A stretch of DNA of 64,000 nucleotides from Tragulus kanchil (taxonomy: Eukaryota > Chordata > Mammalia > Artiodactyla > Tragulidae). This document shows positions 28,060 through 41,127 of this stretch, piece by piece; within the stretch, counting starts at the first letter, position 1; each line of letters begins with the position of its first letter. Where the stretch lies: assembly GCA_022376925.1 (NCBI GenBank), contig JAIOJX010000032.1, positions 168,293,979 to 168,357,978 of the forward strand. Reading direction: 5' to 3'. Below the pieces are notes generated by a model. That model was not told the origin of the DNA and did no database searches. It was given only the letters and a program-made list of their open reading frames with translations. Made by a program: the position numbers and the translations under genes.

Positions 28060-28449
28060 TCATGCACCTGCTGCCTGTCCCGCTGGTCGTCGCAGGCCTC
28101 AGCCACTGGGCCGGCCACGGGGGCCGACGTGTGCCCCACGCTCAGACCTCTGGGAGGGGCCCGCGTGTCCGCGGCACCTGCTCCGTGGGGGTCCGCGGGG
28201 CCGTGCCCACCCAGCACTCCTGGTCCAGGCGACCACGCCCGCCCACGGGACCGCGGCGCTCTGACAAGCAGGACCACTTGTGTGCACCAAGCAGATGCAC
28301 ACTCCCCTCGGGGGTCACAGATAAACATGTACTTTAAAAGCGGAGCACTGTGGGGCCACTCTCCACCTCGACTGTGGTGGTAACACAGCTGCACACCTGT
28401 GTCCAAGCCCGCGGAGCCACAGACCTAGAAACAGTGAGCTGCGCGTTGT

Positions 28450-28655
28450 GGAGGGCTTCCCCCGTGGCTCGGCGACGAGGAACCTCCCTGCACGGCCAGA
28501 AACTGGGGTTCCATCCCGGGGTCAGGAAGACCCCCTGGCAGAGGGCACGGCAACACACTCCCGCACTCTGGAGAAGCCCATGGAGAAAGCGGCCGGCAGG
28601 CAACGGCCCACAGGGTCCAAAGAGTCGGACGTGACTGCAGCGACTCAGCACGCAC
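28450..28655 (+). mobile_element. BOV-A2-like element
   Basis: It starts GGGCTTCCCCCGTGGCTCGG, continues through CCTGGCAGAGGGCACGGCAAC and ends with AGAGTCGGACGTGACTG, the ruminant BOV-A2 tail (CAAAGAGTCGGACACGACTG). It lies in PACS2 intron 3, opposite to the gene. It supports a ruminant source. Confidence 0.8.
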
Positions 28656-28687
28656 GTTTTGGAAATTATACTCAAGGAACCCGACTC

Positions 28688-28850
28688 CTGGGGAATTCCC
28701 TGGTAGCCCAGCGGTTAGGACTCCGGCTTTGACTGCTGAGGGCCTGCGTTAAATCTCTGGTTGGGTAGCTAAAGACTCCGTGAGCCACTCAGCATGGCCA
28801 AATAAAATAAATTTAATAATAATAATAAACCTTGACTCTCCTCACCTCTC
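28688..28850 (+). mobile_element. tRNA-type SINE (CHR/Bov-tA class)
   Basis: It begins GGGAATTCCCTGGTAGCCCAG, carries TTAGGACTCC and a degenerate B-box, and ends in an A/T-rich AATAAAATAAATTTAATAAT tail. It lies in PACS2 intron 3, plus strand. Confidence 0.75.
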
Positions 28851-29394
28851 CCCAAAAGAAAAATCAACACAAAACTCAGCAGCTGCTGTGGGCCAGGGCC
28901 CGGGCAGAGTCGGCCGAGGCGGCCAGGGGTGGGCGCCGGCCAGCGGGGCTCAGGCAGAGGGGCCACGGCGCCGCCCATCTCACGGGCTCACAGCCAGATG
29001 GGAGGCGCAGAACGGGCTGGAGGCCCTGACGCTGAAGACAGAGCGACAGCCGCGAACCGGTCGTGCTCGTGATCGTGCGGAGGAGCAGCAGCCTGCGGGC
29101 CTGAGCTCCCGCACAGCCTCCCCTCCCGGGGCGCCCACCCCCCAGCAGTGCGCCCCAGCACTCTCCCAGGAGGGGGATTTGCAGCCCCCCTTTCCACAGG
29201 CTCCCCCCGCTTTCTTTTCCTTTGTTCTAATGCTGCTGAGCTGTCTCCCCGCCCGGCCTGCCCCACATCCTCCCTAACCGCGGGAGCAGGCCTGGGAACG
29301 GGAGTTTCGGCCTCAGCGGAACTCTCCACTACGGCGGAACTCTCCACGACGGGAATGTGATGATGACGAAAGATTCGACCCGAGAGCATTCCTA

Positions 29395-29634
<240 letters not shown>

Positions 29635-29671
29635 TCACTTCAAACCGGTGAAAACCTGCAGACTGGGGGGC

Positions 29672-31935
29672 GGCCTGAACGTGTGATTCCCAAAGGCCCT
29701 ACGGGGGATTTATCTGGAGCCTTAGAAGAGTTGCATCCTTTGACCCTCAAGTCCTCTGCTAGAGGCCTGTCCCCGCACACGAGAGGGGACCGAGGCGGGT
29801 GTGGCCAAAGAAGACGCAGGTGGACGAGCACGAGGCCAGGCGTCCCTGGGAAGGCGGGGCGAGGACGGGGCTGCCGCCCAAGGCATTCGGAGACTGAAGT
29901 CCAGCAGCATGGCCCCAGGACGGCGGGGAAGAGCCCGCGCAGAACCAGCTCAGAGGACCCAGGGACACAGACGTCCATGAAGTGTAGTAAGGGACTTCAG
30001 ATGAGCAGGAAAGCTGACCACCGAACAGCTGTGATATGTGGACGGCTCCTCTGCGGCAGAAAACACGCAGTCCTGACCTCACGCCTGGTCCCAGAAGGTC
30101 ACATGGATTAGAGATGCTCGCCACAGTATCGACATTTAAAAAAAATTTTTTTGTGTGCCTCTAAGTCATCATTTATTTTTCACCCCTCTTTTTTATTCTC
30201 TGGCCTGTGTGGGCCTCCCATCGCAGTGGCCTCTCTCGACGCAGAGCACCAGCTCTGGGCACATGCGCTCCAGAGCGCTGGCTCGTCACTGGACACACTG
30301 GCCCAGCTGTCAGCACGTGGGATCTTCGCCGGCCAGGGATCGAACGGCGCCCCTTGCACCGCAGGGTGGACTCTACCCACGGGACCGCCAGGGACGCCCC
30401 CACAGCATCATCTCAAAGCTGCTGTTCCGACACAGACGAGCCTCGGGCAGCCCCTGCGCTGTGGGCAGAAGCCAGACATGGCGGCACAAACACAGTGAAC
30501 CACATCCGGGGGCACCACGGGGACCCCGGTTCACGGAGGCGGGCAGGAGGGCAGAGGCTGCCACGTGGCTGACGGGGCGGGGGAGGCGTCCCGAGCAGGA
30601 TGAGGGTGCAGAGGGACAGGTAAGGGCGGGAGGGGTGTGGGTCCAGGAGACGGGCCGCAGGGGCGTGTGAGGGCCAGAGCCGCGGGCTGGGGCCGGGCGC
30701 GGCATGGGGTGGCCAGAGCGGCACAGAGGGCGCCCTGCCCTCCGACGCACGTGGCCGTCTTCTGGTTTGGGGGCGAGGTCGTGCTGGCCCAGCTGCTCCT
30801 GCCAGGGCCTGGCCTGAACGTGTGATTCCCAAAGGCCCAGGGGATTTATCTGGAGCCTTAGAAGAGTTGCATCCTTTGACCCTCAAGTCCTCTGCTAGAG
30901 GCCTGTCCCCACGAGGGGACCGAGGCGGGTGTGGCCAAAGAAGACGCAGGTGGACGAGCACGAGGCCAGGCGTCCCTGGGAAGGCGGGGCGAGGACGGGG
31001 CTGCCGCCCAAGGCATTCGGAGACTGAAGTCCAGCAGCATGGCCCCAGGACGGCGGGGAAGAGCCCGCGCAGAACCAGCTCAGAGGACCCAGGGACACAG
31101 ACGTCCATGAAGTGTAGTAAGGGACTTCAGATGAGCAGGAAAGCTGACCACCGAACAGCTGTGATATGTGGACGGCTCCTCTGCGGCAGAAAACACGCAG
31201 TCCTGACCTCACGCCTGGTCCCAGAAGGTCACATGGATTAGAGATGCTCGCCACAGTATCGACATTTAAAAAAAATTTTTTTGTGTGCCTCTAAGTCATC
31301 ATTTATTTTTCACCCCTCTTTTTTATTCTCTGGCCTGTGTGGGCCTCCCATCGCAGTGGCCTCTCTCGTCGCAGAGCACCAGCTCTGGGCACATGCGCTC
31401 CAGAGCGCTGGCTCGTCACTGGACACACTGGCCCAGCTGTCAGCACGTGGGATCTTCGCCGGCCAGGGATCGAACGGCGCCCCTTGCACCGCAGGGTGGA
31501 CTCTACCCACGGGACCGCCAGGGACGCCCCCACAGCATCATCTCAAAGCTGCTGTTCCGACACAGACGAGCCTCGGGCAGCCCCTGCGCTGTGGGCAGAA
31601 GCCAGACATGGCGGCACAAACACAGTGAACCACATCCGGGGGCACCACGGGGACCCCGGTTCACGGAGGCGGGCAGGAGGGCAGAGGCTGCCACGTGGCT
31701 GACGGGGCGGGGGAGGCGTCTGAGCAGGATGAGGGTGCAGAGGGACAGGTAAGGGCGGGAGGGGTGTGGGTCCAGGAGACGGGCCGCAGGGGCGTGTGAG
31801 GGCCAGAGCCGCGGGCTGGGGCCGGGCGCGGGCATGGGGTGGCCAGAGCGGCACAGAGGGCGCCCTGCCCTCCGACGCACGTGGCCGTCTTCTGGTTTGG
31901 GGGCGAGGTCGTGCTGGCCCAGCTGCTCCTGCCAG
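29672..31935. repeat. tandem duplication D8 (offset 1130-1139 bp)
   Basis: Bases 29672-30805 are repeated at 30811-31935. Deletions cluster in the first 110 bases of the second copy, and a few indels occur near the end of the first. It lies within intron 2. Confidence 0.95.
30171..30400 (-). mobile_element. tRNA-type SINE, short-tail form
   Basis: The minus strand gives a tRNA-like head with B box CGTTCGATCCC, then the body word GGGAGGCCCACACAGGCCA near its 3' end. It lacks the long C/T tail of the 21751 copy. A second copy at 31301-31530 is a product of D8; they differ by one base (30239 A versus 31369 T). Confidence 0.75.
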
Positions 31936-34065
31936 CCCCACCCCCGACCAGCTTCCTCGGAGGGCAGACGCCCCGCGCGGGGCCTGGCACTCTCCCCGAC
32001 CCCTGGCCCCTCCCTCCGACCCTCCCAGCCACTGCCCCCAATTCCCTGCACGCCAGATCCCACCCGGGTCACACCCTGAGCGGCCGGGCCGGGCCAGGTG
32101 AAGGAAGGGCCCCGCACAGACGCGGGGAGGCGCAGGCGGCGAGCGCTCCCGGCAGCCAGGGCGGCCCGCGGTCCCTGGGGATCAGGACGCGAGGGCCTGC
32201 GGGCGGGGGCAGCCGAGGAGCCAGGAGTGGGGCTGAAAGGCAGGTGAGCAGGCTGGAGAGGACACCGGAGGACAAGTCGGCAGGGACGGTAGGTGCGGAG
32301 AGGGCAGGTGATGGGGGCACCAAGGTGAGCCCCAAGAGGTGGCCCCAAGAGGCCTGAGACCCCGGGAAGCTGAGTTCTCCATACAGACAGGGTCCATGGC
32401 AGGACCGCAGAGAGGGACAGCGGGAGGAACAGGGCCAGAGGCGGGGGTCAGCCGGTTCAGAGGCCAGGGCTGGCCCTCCACCTCAGGCTGAACCCCCTGA
32501 GCCAGGAGGCCAGGCGTCGGGCCAGGGCCGCCCACAGGCCAGGAGGGCCAGCTCCCGTGCAGGCCTCTCCGGTGAGGAAGAACGCAGCCTGGCCGGCCCT
32601 CGACCCGCGCAAGTGCAGCGGCGTCCTCGGGGAGCAGAAGGCTCTCCTCGGAGGTGATGCTCTTCTGGGCGAGGCCTGCGACAGGAAGGCGGGCCCTATG
32701 CGCCCTGGGCTCCACCCTGAGCTCCCGGTCCGGAGGACAGCCCGGACCTGAGGCCAGCAGCTGCTCCTCGAGGTGCAGCCAGGAAGCCCTGGAGACCCTC
32801 GCCAGAGCGCCCGTGCCGGCGCGAACATCCGTTCCTGCAGCCCAGGGCCGGGGGCCACACAGCACCCCCGCCCCGCTCCCATCGGGGCTCCAGCAGGACC
32901 GGCCTCCGCGCCCACTGGCCTTCGCCGCAGGGCAGCCCCAAGGCCACACGCCTACGAAGAGCTGCCCCAAGGCCACCTGGCAGGTGGCCGCTTCTGGTTT
33001 GGGGGCGAGGTCGTGCTGGCCCAGCTGCTCCTGCCAGCCCCACCCCGACCAGCTTCCTCGGAGGGCAGACGCCTGGGCCTGGCACTCTCCCGACCCCTGG
33101 CCCCTCCCTCCGACCCTCCCAGCCACTGCCCCACCCTGCACGCCAGATCCCACCCGGGTCACACCCTGAGCCGGGCCGGGCCAGGTGAAGGAAGGGCCCC
33201 GCACAGACGCGGGGAGGCGCAGGCGGCGAGCGCTCCCGGCAGCCAGGGCGGCCCGCGGTCCCTGGGGATCAGGACGCGAGGGCCTGCGGGCGGGGGCAGC
33301 CGAGGAGCCAGGAGTGGGGCTGAAAGGCAGGTGAGCAGGCTGGAGAGGACACCGGAGGACAAGTCGGCAGGGACGGTAGGTGCGGAGAGGGCAGGTGATG
33401 GGGGCACCAAGGTGAGCCCCAAGAGGTGGCCCCAAGAGGCCTGAGACCCCGGGAAGCTGAGTTCTCCATACAGACAGGGTCCATGGCAGGACCGCAGAGA
33501 GGGACAGCGGGAGGAACAGGGCCAGAGGCGGGGGTCAGCCGGTTCAGAGGCCAGGGCTGGCCCTCCACCTCAGGCTGAACCCCCTGAGCCAGGAGGCCAG
33601 GCGTCGGGCCAGGGCCGCCCACAGGCCAGGAGGGCCAGCTCCCGTGCAGGCCTCTCCGGTGAGGAAGAACGCAGCCTGGCCGGCCCTCGACCCGCGCAAG
33701 TGCAGCGGCGTCCTCGGGGAGCAGAAGGCTCTCCTCGGAGGTGATGCTCTTCTGGGCGAGGCCTGCGACAGGAAGGCGGGCCCTATGCGCCCTGGGCTCC
33801 ACCCTGAGCTCCCGGTCCGGAGGACAGCCCGGACCTGAGGCCAGCAGCTGCTCCTCGAGGTGCAGCCAGGAAGCCCTGGAGACCCTCGCCAGAGCGCCCG
33901 TGCCGGCGCGAACATCCGTTCCTGCAGCCCAGGGCCGGGGCCACACAGCACCCCCGCCCCGCTCCCATCGGGGTTCCAACAGGACCGGCCTCCGCGCCCA
34001 CTGGCCTTAGCCGCAGGGCTGCCCCAAGGCCACACGCCTTCGAAGAGCTGCCCCAAGGCCACCTG
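31881..34065. repeat. tandem duplication D9 (offset 1085-1103 bp)
   Basis: Bases 31881-32979 are repeated at 32984-34065. About 15 bases are missing in scattered spots in the first 190 bases of the second copy, and several substitutions occur near the end. It overlaps the end of D8. Confidence 0.95.
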
Positions 34066-34576
34066 TGGGCAGGGCTGGGGCGGGAGGGCTGCACAGGCGG
34101 GCCCGTCACAGGGCCCTCCCCGGCAGGGTCTGCCCCAACGGGCCGTGGAGGTGCCATCTGGGCGGCCCAGGCCCGAGAGCCTCCGCCCGTCCCCAGGAGG
34201 GGCCCGGGAACGTGGCGGTCCCCAGAAGTCCCAGGCAGCCCACGTGGCTACCGGGCGGCCTCCTCCAGGGCTGCCGGGTGCAGGGGCACCGCCGGGCAGC
34301 GGCCCCCGTGAGACACACTTGTTCAAAGGCAGAGAGAGGGGCCTGTGAAGCCCAAGGGACGTGGAGCACTATGTCCTGGGAGTGGGGCCTGCGGGCCAGG
34401 AGGCCGGGTGGGCGAGGGGCTCCCGGCGAGGGAGGGAGCGGGGAGGGTCGCCCGGCGGCCCCGGGCCTGCCTGCAGCGGGTTCCGCGCACGCGCTCGCCT
34501 CCCGTCCTGGGGCCTGGGGCGGTCGGAGGGGCTGCACCAGGGAGGTCCAGCTGCGAGGACCGCCGTGCCCCTCTCA

Positions 34577-34741
<165 letters not shown>

Positions 34742-34764
34742 TCACAGCGCCCGCCCTCCGACAG

Positions 34765-37000
34765 CCCCACACCCGAGCCGGCCCACCCCGCAGAGGCCGG
34801 GCCTCCGCCGGACCCCGGGCTCTGACCCCAGCCCTCTGGCCACTCGTGGAGACTGGCCCCACGTCTCCCGGGGCGCTTGCCCAGGCCCAGCTAAGCGGGG
34901 AGCCACCCCTGGGGTCCCTGCACCTGGGGGCACCCATCAGCACCCCTGGGCACCTCTGTAGAGGGCCCACAGGGCAGGCAGGAGAGCGGGCAAAGACCAC
35001 AGGCCAGGGAAGCCCCCAGGGACCTGCTCCCAGCTGCAGAGCACAGGCCTCCCAGTGACCCTGCCCGCAAGGTTCACCCGGGGCTCCACCCTCTCCCCTC
35101 CAGGATCCCACCCACCTCACGGCCCACCCCTCCCGTCCCCACCCACCCCAGCCAGGCCTTCACTCTGGAGACGTCATCTGCCCTCCACTGAGTCCAGAGC
35201 GGCCAGGAGAGAGACAGCGAGGTCCGCAGGCAGGAGATGCCCTGATCCGTCCCCCCATTGGAGGCGCGCTGCACCCCCGGCAGTCCAGGGCTCACCACCG
35301 GGAAGCCGCGGAACGCCGCCCCTGGCAGGGCCACCCGCACAGCCCCCAGCCCAGCCCCAGCTCCAGCCACGGGGCTGCGGACGCCGCAGGGCCAGGGGGA
35401 ACGCAGAGGAGGCGGTGCCGGCAAGGCGTCTCTGCTCAGCAGGACAGACCCCTCCTGGGCCATAAAGCAGCGTCTCACACACACACTAAAAGCAGCAAGA
35501 TCACACACTATGCGCTCGGACAGGAATGGAATGAGCTAGGAATCAGCAATGGGAAGACGGCTGGAAAACACCAGCTACTTGGGGAACTCAGCTGGACTCT
35601 GCTAAGTGACCAGCAAGACACAGAGGAAGCCGGAAGGCCATCAGGCACATTCTGTGTGGAAAGAAGGTGAACAAGAAGATGTCAGGAATCGCGGGACGCG
35701 GGCAACGCAACCCTCAGAGGAGAAGCCACAGCACTAAATGCTCGCATTAGACAACACAGACCTTCTCCACTACACGATCAGAGCTTTACCTTAAGACACC
35801 AGGAAGAGAGCAAATGAAGCCCTGAGTGAGAAGTCAGGAAATAAGGGGAATAAAAGCAGAACAGGGAAACTGAAAACAGAGAACACCCCACACCCGAGCC
35901 GGCCCACCCGCAGAGGCCGGGCCTCCGCCGACCCCGCTCTGACCCCAGCCCTCTGGCCACTCGTGGAGACTGGCCCCACGTCTCCCGGGGCGCTTGCCCA
36001 GGCCCAGCTAAGCGGGGAGCCACCCCTGGGGTCCCTGCACCTGGGGGCACCCATCAGCACCCCTGGGCACCTCTGTAGAGGGCCCACAGGGCAGGCAGGA
36101 GAGCGGGCAAAGACCACAGGCCAGGGAAGCCCCCAGGGACCTGCTCCCAGCTGCAGAGCACAGGCCTCCCAGTGACCCTGCCCGCAAGGTTCACCCGGGG
36201 CTCCACCCTCTCCCCTCCAGGATCCCACCCACCTCACGGCCCACCCCTCCCGTCCCCACCCACCCCAGCCAGGCCTTCACTCTGGAGACGTCATCTGCCC
36301 TCCACTGAGTCCAGAGCGGCCAGGAGAGAGACAGCGAGGTCCGCAGGCAGGAGATGCCCTGATCCGTCCCCCCATTGGAGGCGCGCTGCACCCCTGGCAG
36401 TCCAGGGCTCACCACCGGGAAGCCGCGGAACGCCGCCCCTGGCAGGGCCACCCGCACAGCCCCCAGCCCAGCCCCAGCTCCAGCCACGGGGCTGCGGACG
36501 CCGCAGGGCCAGGGGGAACGCAGAGGAGGCGGTGCCGGCAAGGCGTCTCTGCTCAGCAGGACAGACCCCTCCTGGGCCATAAAGCAGCGTCTCACACACA
36601 CACTAAAAGCAGCAAGATCACACACTATGCGCTCGGACAGGAATGGAATGAGCTAGGAATCAGCAATGGGAAGACGGCTGGAAAACACCAGCTACTTGGG
36701 GAACTCAGCTGGACTCTGCTAAGTGACCAGCAAGACACAGAGGAAGCCGGAAGGCCATCAGGCACATTCTGTGTGGAAAGAAGGTGAACAAGAAGATGTC
36801 AGGAATCGCGGGACGCGGGCAACGCAACCCTCAGAGGAGAAGCCACAGCACTAAATGCTCGCATTAGACAACACAGACCTTCTCCACTACACGATCAGAG
36901 CTTTACCTTAAGACACCAGGAAGAGAGCAAATGAAGCCCTGAGTGAGAAGTCAGGAAATAAGGGGAATAAAAGCAGAACAGGGAAACTGAAAACAGAGAA
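34765..37000. repeat. tandem duplication D10 (offset 1117-1121 bp)
   Basis: Bases 34765-35883 are repeated at 35886-37000, with four single-base or short deletions in the first 60 bases of the second copy. It begins about 45 bases upstream of exon 2 (in gene order) but does not include it. Confidence 0.95.
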
Positions 37001-37140
37001 GCAACTAGAAACCACGAAACCAAAACCTGGCTTTTCACGAACAGCAACACAGCTGATAAAAATTCTAGGAACACAAAGAGAGAGAAGGCGAAAACGACCC
37101 CATCAGAAGAGGCACCCGTACAGAGCCCCAGACACGGCGA
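35515..37140 (+). mobile_element. L1 ORF2 remnant
   Basis: A-rich plus-strand sequence with L1 ORF2-like words (for example ACACCAGGAAGAGAGCAAAT, AAAACCTGGCTTTT). It is old and not coding. Part of it is present twice because of D10. Confidence 0.55.
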
Positions 37141-37264
37141 GCACGGTCGGAGATCCCCGGGCGCTCAGCGCCGACCTGAGACCTGAGGCGGCACGTGTGA
37201 GTTCCCTGAAAGCTATGGACTGCCAAGCCCAGGATGACCAGCAGCCTGCTCTATTAAAGAGCCC

Positions 37265-37455
37265 GATGCCCTCCCTGGTGGCCCAGCGATGAAGAGCTCG
37301 CCTGCCAAAGCAGGGGACGCGGATTCGGGCCCTGGTCGGGGAAGGCCCCGCAGCCGTGCCGCGCGAGAGGAGCGGCCGCCAGGGGGCCTGACCCCACAGC
37401 CGGCGAGGAGCCTCCGCGCACCACGGCGAGGGAAAGTGTGCAGCAACCCTAAGAA
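37265..37455 (+). mobile_element. tRNA-type SINE (Bov-tA-like), GC-shifted
   Basis: It begins CCCTCCCTGGTGGCCCAGCG, followed by a CTGCCAAAGCAGGGGACGCG block and a TCGGGCCCTGGTCGGGGAAG head. The rest is GC-shifted from the usual consensus. It ends near AGTGTGCAGCAACCC. Confidence 0.65.
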
Positions 37456-38165
37456 ATCAAAACTCAGAGCAGTCCGTTTTCAGGAACAGCTGGCTTGAGG
37501 GGCAGCCCGCGGAGGTCGACAGCTGTAGGGCTACAAACCGAGGAAGCCCGGGCCACAAAGGGAGGCCAGGATGCCTAGGATTTTTGCGCGGGCTCATTCT
37601 ATTGGTGAACTCAAAACCTAAGAATGGGAACAGGTGCGCCAGAAAGGAAGAAACAAGACGTCAGGGAGGGACCAGCCCACGAAGGGGGAGGGGATAGACG
37701 GGGGCGTCCGGGAAGACACTTCGCCCACAGTGCTCGTCCAGTGAGGAACTGGGGGCCCCGGGCACCGTCTGAAAGCCTGGCTTCCAGCTGTGCCCCTTGT
37801 CTCCAAGTCCATTCTTTGGGTTTGGCCTGGTAAGCTTTATTTCCCACAGCAACGAAGACCCAGAGAAGCCAAAAAAATAAATAAATAAAATAACATAATG
37901 AATCATTTAAAAAAGAGATTGGATTAATGATTAAAAGGCTGTGAAAAAGAGAATTCCACATGAGTTTAACCAGAGAGCAAAAGAAGAAATAACACCAATC
38001 CTACAAAATATCAAAGTATCTTCCAGAGTACAGAAGAGGAAAGACTATTTCTCAACTCCTTTTATGCGGTTAGAAAACACCCGGATAACAGCACGAGCAA
38101 CAGACGAAAACTACAGACCAGTATGCCTTCCTGTAAGCACCTTCAACAAAACATGAGCAAGTCTG

Positions 38166-38440
38166 GGGCTTCCCTGGTGGTCCAGTGGGTAAAGAGCCCA
38201 CCTTGCAGTGCAAGGGGCGCCGGTTCAATCCCTGGCCCGGGAAGATCCCACGTGCCGCGGAGCGCCTGGACCGATGTTCAGTTACTAGCCAGCGCTCTGG
38301 AGCGCATGTGCCCAGAGCCGGTGCTCCGCAACCAGAGAGGCCACTGCGATGGGAGGCCCACACGGGTCAAAGAATAAAAAGATGGATGAAAATAAATACA
38401 CAAATAAAAACAAAAGAGGCTAAAATTTTAAAAAAGAAAA
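38166..38440 (+). mobile_element. tRNA-type SINE, short-tail form, with target-site duplication
   Basis: It starts GGGCTTCCCTGGTGGTCCAG, has B box GGTTCAATCCC and ends GATGGATGAAAATAAATA with an A-rich tail. Direct repeats ATGAGCAAGTCTG (38153-38165) and ATGAGCAAGCTTG (38443-38455) flank it. It is inserted in an L1. Confidence 0.85.
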
Positions 38441-39849
38441 CTATGAGCAAGCTTGATTGAGACATACATAAAAGGAATAATGAATAATATGCCATAACCA
38501 AAGGGGGTTTCTTCCAAGAATGCTAGGCTCTGGTTCAACAGTTGAAATTGATGTAATACATATCAACAAATTAAACATGAAAAACTGTAAGATCTCAGTT
38601 GATTGAGAAAAACTTCTGACAAAATTCAATATCCATTCATGATTAAAAACTCAGTGAGCTAGGAGTAGATGAAAGTCCTTCCACTTGGTAAAGAGCTTGT
38701 CCCAAGGCTCCAGCGAAGAGCCCACAGGAGGGCGAGGGTGGGATGCAAGGCTGAGCCTCACCCTGCACCACTGCTCCTCGGAGCAGCTCTGAAGGCCGCC
38801 CACCCAGGGCTCTGAGGCAAAGGAAACAAAAGGCAGAAGCACAGGAAAGGCCAGAATAAAGCTCCCCTTCCTGCACGCAACAGCATCATCACGGAGCGGG
38901 TCCCAAGGAGGGTAGGAGAACGTGAAAGCAAGTTCCAAGAACTACTGAGCTTTTAGCAAGACTGAACGACCCCAGTTCACCATACGAACGGCAAGCACTC
39001 TTCAACACAGGAGCAGTGAGCAATGGAAGCCAAGGTGCGAAAATACTCCCATTTACAACAAAAATACCTAAATCTAATCAAATAAATGCTGGGTCTGCAG
39101 GCTAGCAACTCCCTCTTGCTCTCAAAACTGCTGCCTGGCTTACGGCAGGCTTAATCCTCCTCAAACTAGATCTAAGATTTAGATTTAGTTTCAATTTCAA
39201 CGAAATCCCAGCGAGACTTCTTTGTAGCTACTAGTAAGCTAACTTTTAAATGTATACGGAACGGTGAAGGAACTACAACAATCAAAATAATTTAGAAAAA
39301 AAAGCAAAAAAATAAAGGGTCCTAATTAAACTTAAAAGCTTTTGCACAGCAAAGGAAACCACTGACAAAACAAAAAGACAACCTATGGAATGGGAGAAAA
39401 TATTTACAAGTGATTCAACCAACAAAGGCTTAATTCTTAAAAATATATAAACAGCTCATACAACTTCACAGTGAAAAACCAACCAACCAACCTGATTAAA
39501 AAATGAGCCTAAGACCCCAATACCCGTTTCTCTAAAGAAGACACGCAGATTGCCAGCAGGCACGTGAGGAGGCTCAGCGGCACGGCCACCACGGCAGTGT
39601 GGACGCGAGCCACAGCCAGGCACCACCTCGCCGCAGCGTGAACGGCCAGCATCAGAAGTCTGCAGGTAGCAAACTCTGGGGAGGATGGGGAGAAAGGGAA
39701 CCCTGCTGCACTGCTGGTGGGAACGCAAGCTGGTGAAGGCACTAAGGAAAGCAGCATGGGGGCTCCTTGAAAACTACACCTAGGGCTACGTCTGACTCGG
39801 CAATCCCACTCCCGGGCACACAGCAGTCAGAGATAAAAACAGTGATCTG

Positions 39850-40110
39850 GGGGCTTCCCTGGGGGTCCAGCGGGCAAAGAGTCCGCCTTGCAACGCAAGG
39901 AGCGCCGGTTCGATCCCTGGCCTGGGAGGATCCCGTGTGCCGCAGAGCGGCTGGACTGGTGTGTCCAATTACAGGCCAGCGCTCCGGAGCACATGCGCCT
40001 GGAACTAGTGCTGTGCAATGAGAGAGGCCACTGAGATGGGAGGCTCACACAGGCCAAAGAACAAAGATGGATGAAAATAAATAAATAAAAATAAGTGTTT
40101 AAAAAAGATA
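39850..40110 (+). mobile_element. tRNA-type SINE, short-tail form
   Basis: Same family as 38166: GGCTTCCCTGGGGGTCCAG, B box GGTTCGATCCC, GATGGATGAAAATAAATAAA end. Flanking TGATCTGGGGG (upstream) and TGATTTGGGGG (about 40111-40121) look like a decayed target-site duplication. It is inserted in an L1. Confidence 0.8.
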
Positions 40111-40424
40111 CTGATTTGGGGGAGTGAGACGGGGGGAAGAGAGGGGGGCTCAGGTGGGAGGGGTCGCGGATACACCTATGACTGTTTTGGGATTATGTAT
40201 AGCTGTAAACAACAAAACTCTGTAAAAGACGTGTAACAGTAACTTCACTGTACACCCAAAAGCAATGCAACCTTGTAAAACAGCTAAACCCCAATAAAAA
40301 AAACTGATTTGAAAAGATACACGGACCCCAATGTTCTCAGCAGCACTTTTGACAATTGCCAAGGCATGAAACGACCTAGGTGGCGCCATCACCAGATGAA
40401 TGGACAGAGATCTGGTATATATGT

Positions 40425-40465
40425 AAGTATGTGAGTATGTGTGTGTACATATATACACATATAAG
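40425..40465. repeat. short TATG/TA microsatellite
   Basis: Imperfect (GTAT/GTGTATG)n followed by ATATATACACATATA, located inside L1 3'UTR sequence. Confidence 0.55.
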
Positions 40466-41127
40466 GGGATAATACTTGGCCAAAAAAAGAGCAAAATTCT
40501 GCCATTTACAACATGGGTGGACCCAGACATAAGTCAGACAGATAAAGACAAAATACTCCAGATGTCACTTATATGCGAAATATAAGAAAAATAAATAAGT
40601 GCATATAACAAAACAGCAACAGACTCAGACATACAGAACGAACTAGTGGTTACCAGTGGGGAGAGAGAAGCAGGGAGGAGCGAGACAGGTATTCAGGATT
40701 AACAGGTACAAACTACCACGTATAAAAGAAACACGCCACAAGGATACGCTGTACAGCACAGGGCAGGGAGGCAATGTCTTTAATCTGTAAGCTAATGAAG
40801 CACGGAAACTACTATCATACTGTAAATCAACTGTACTTCAGTGGGAAAAAGCCACTCTGCAAAAGAACAGTGCGGTCGGGCAGGTCTCACGGCCTGGCAC
40901 AGAGATGTGCCAGCCCCCACCAGCCACCAAGCCGGCATGCTGCTGGTCAAGGGCAGGCGCGTGGACCCACAGACGAAGAAAGTCTGGGACACAGGACATC
41001 ACCAAAACGTAAATCTCTGATCTGTGAGAACACTCGTAAGAGAATAAGTAGACAAGTTAAGAGTGGCAGACAATATTTGCAAATCACACATCCGATAGAG
41101 GGTTGTATCCAGAATATACAAAGACCT

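Noticed and set aside
32182..33435. 417-codon open frame on the minus strand
   Set aside because: It crosses the seam of duplication D9 and is composed of intron 2 sequence; no family motif is visible.
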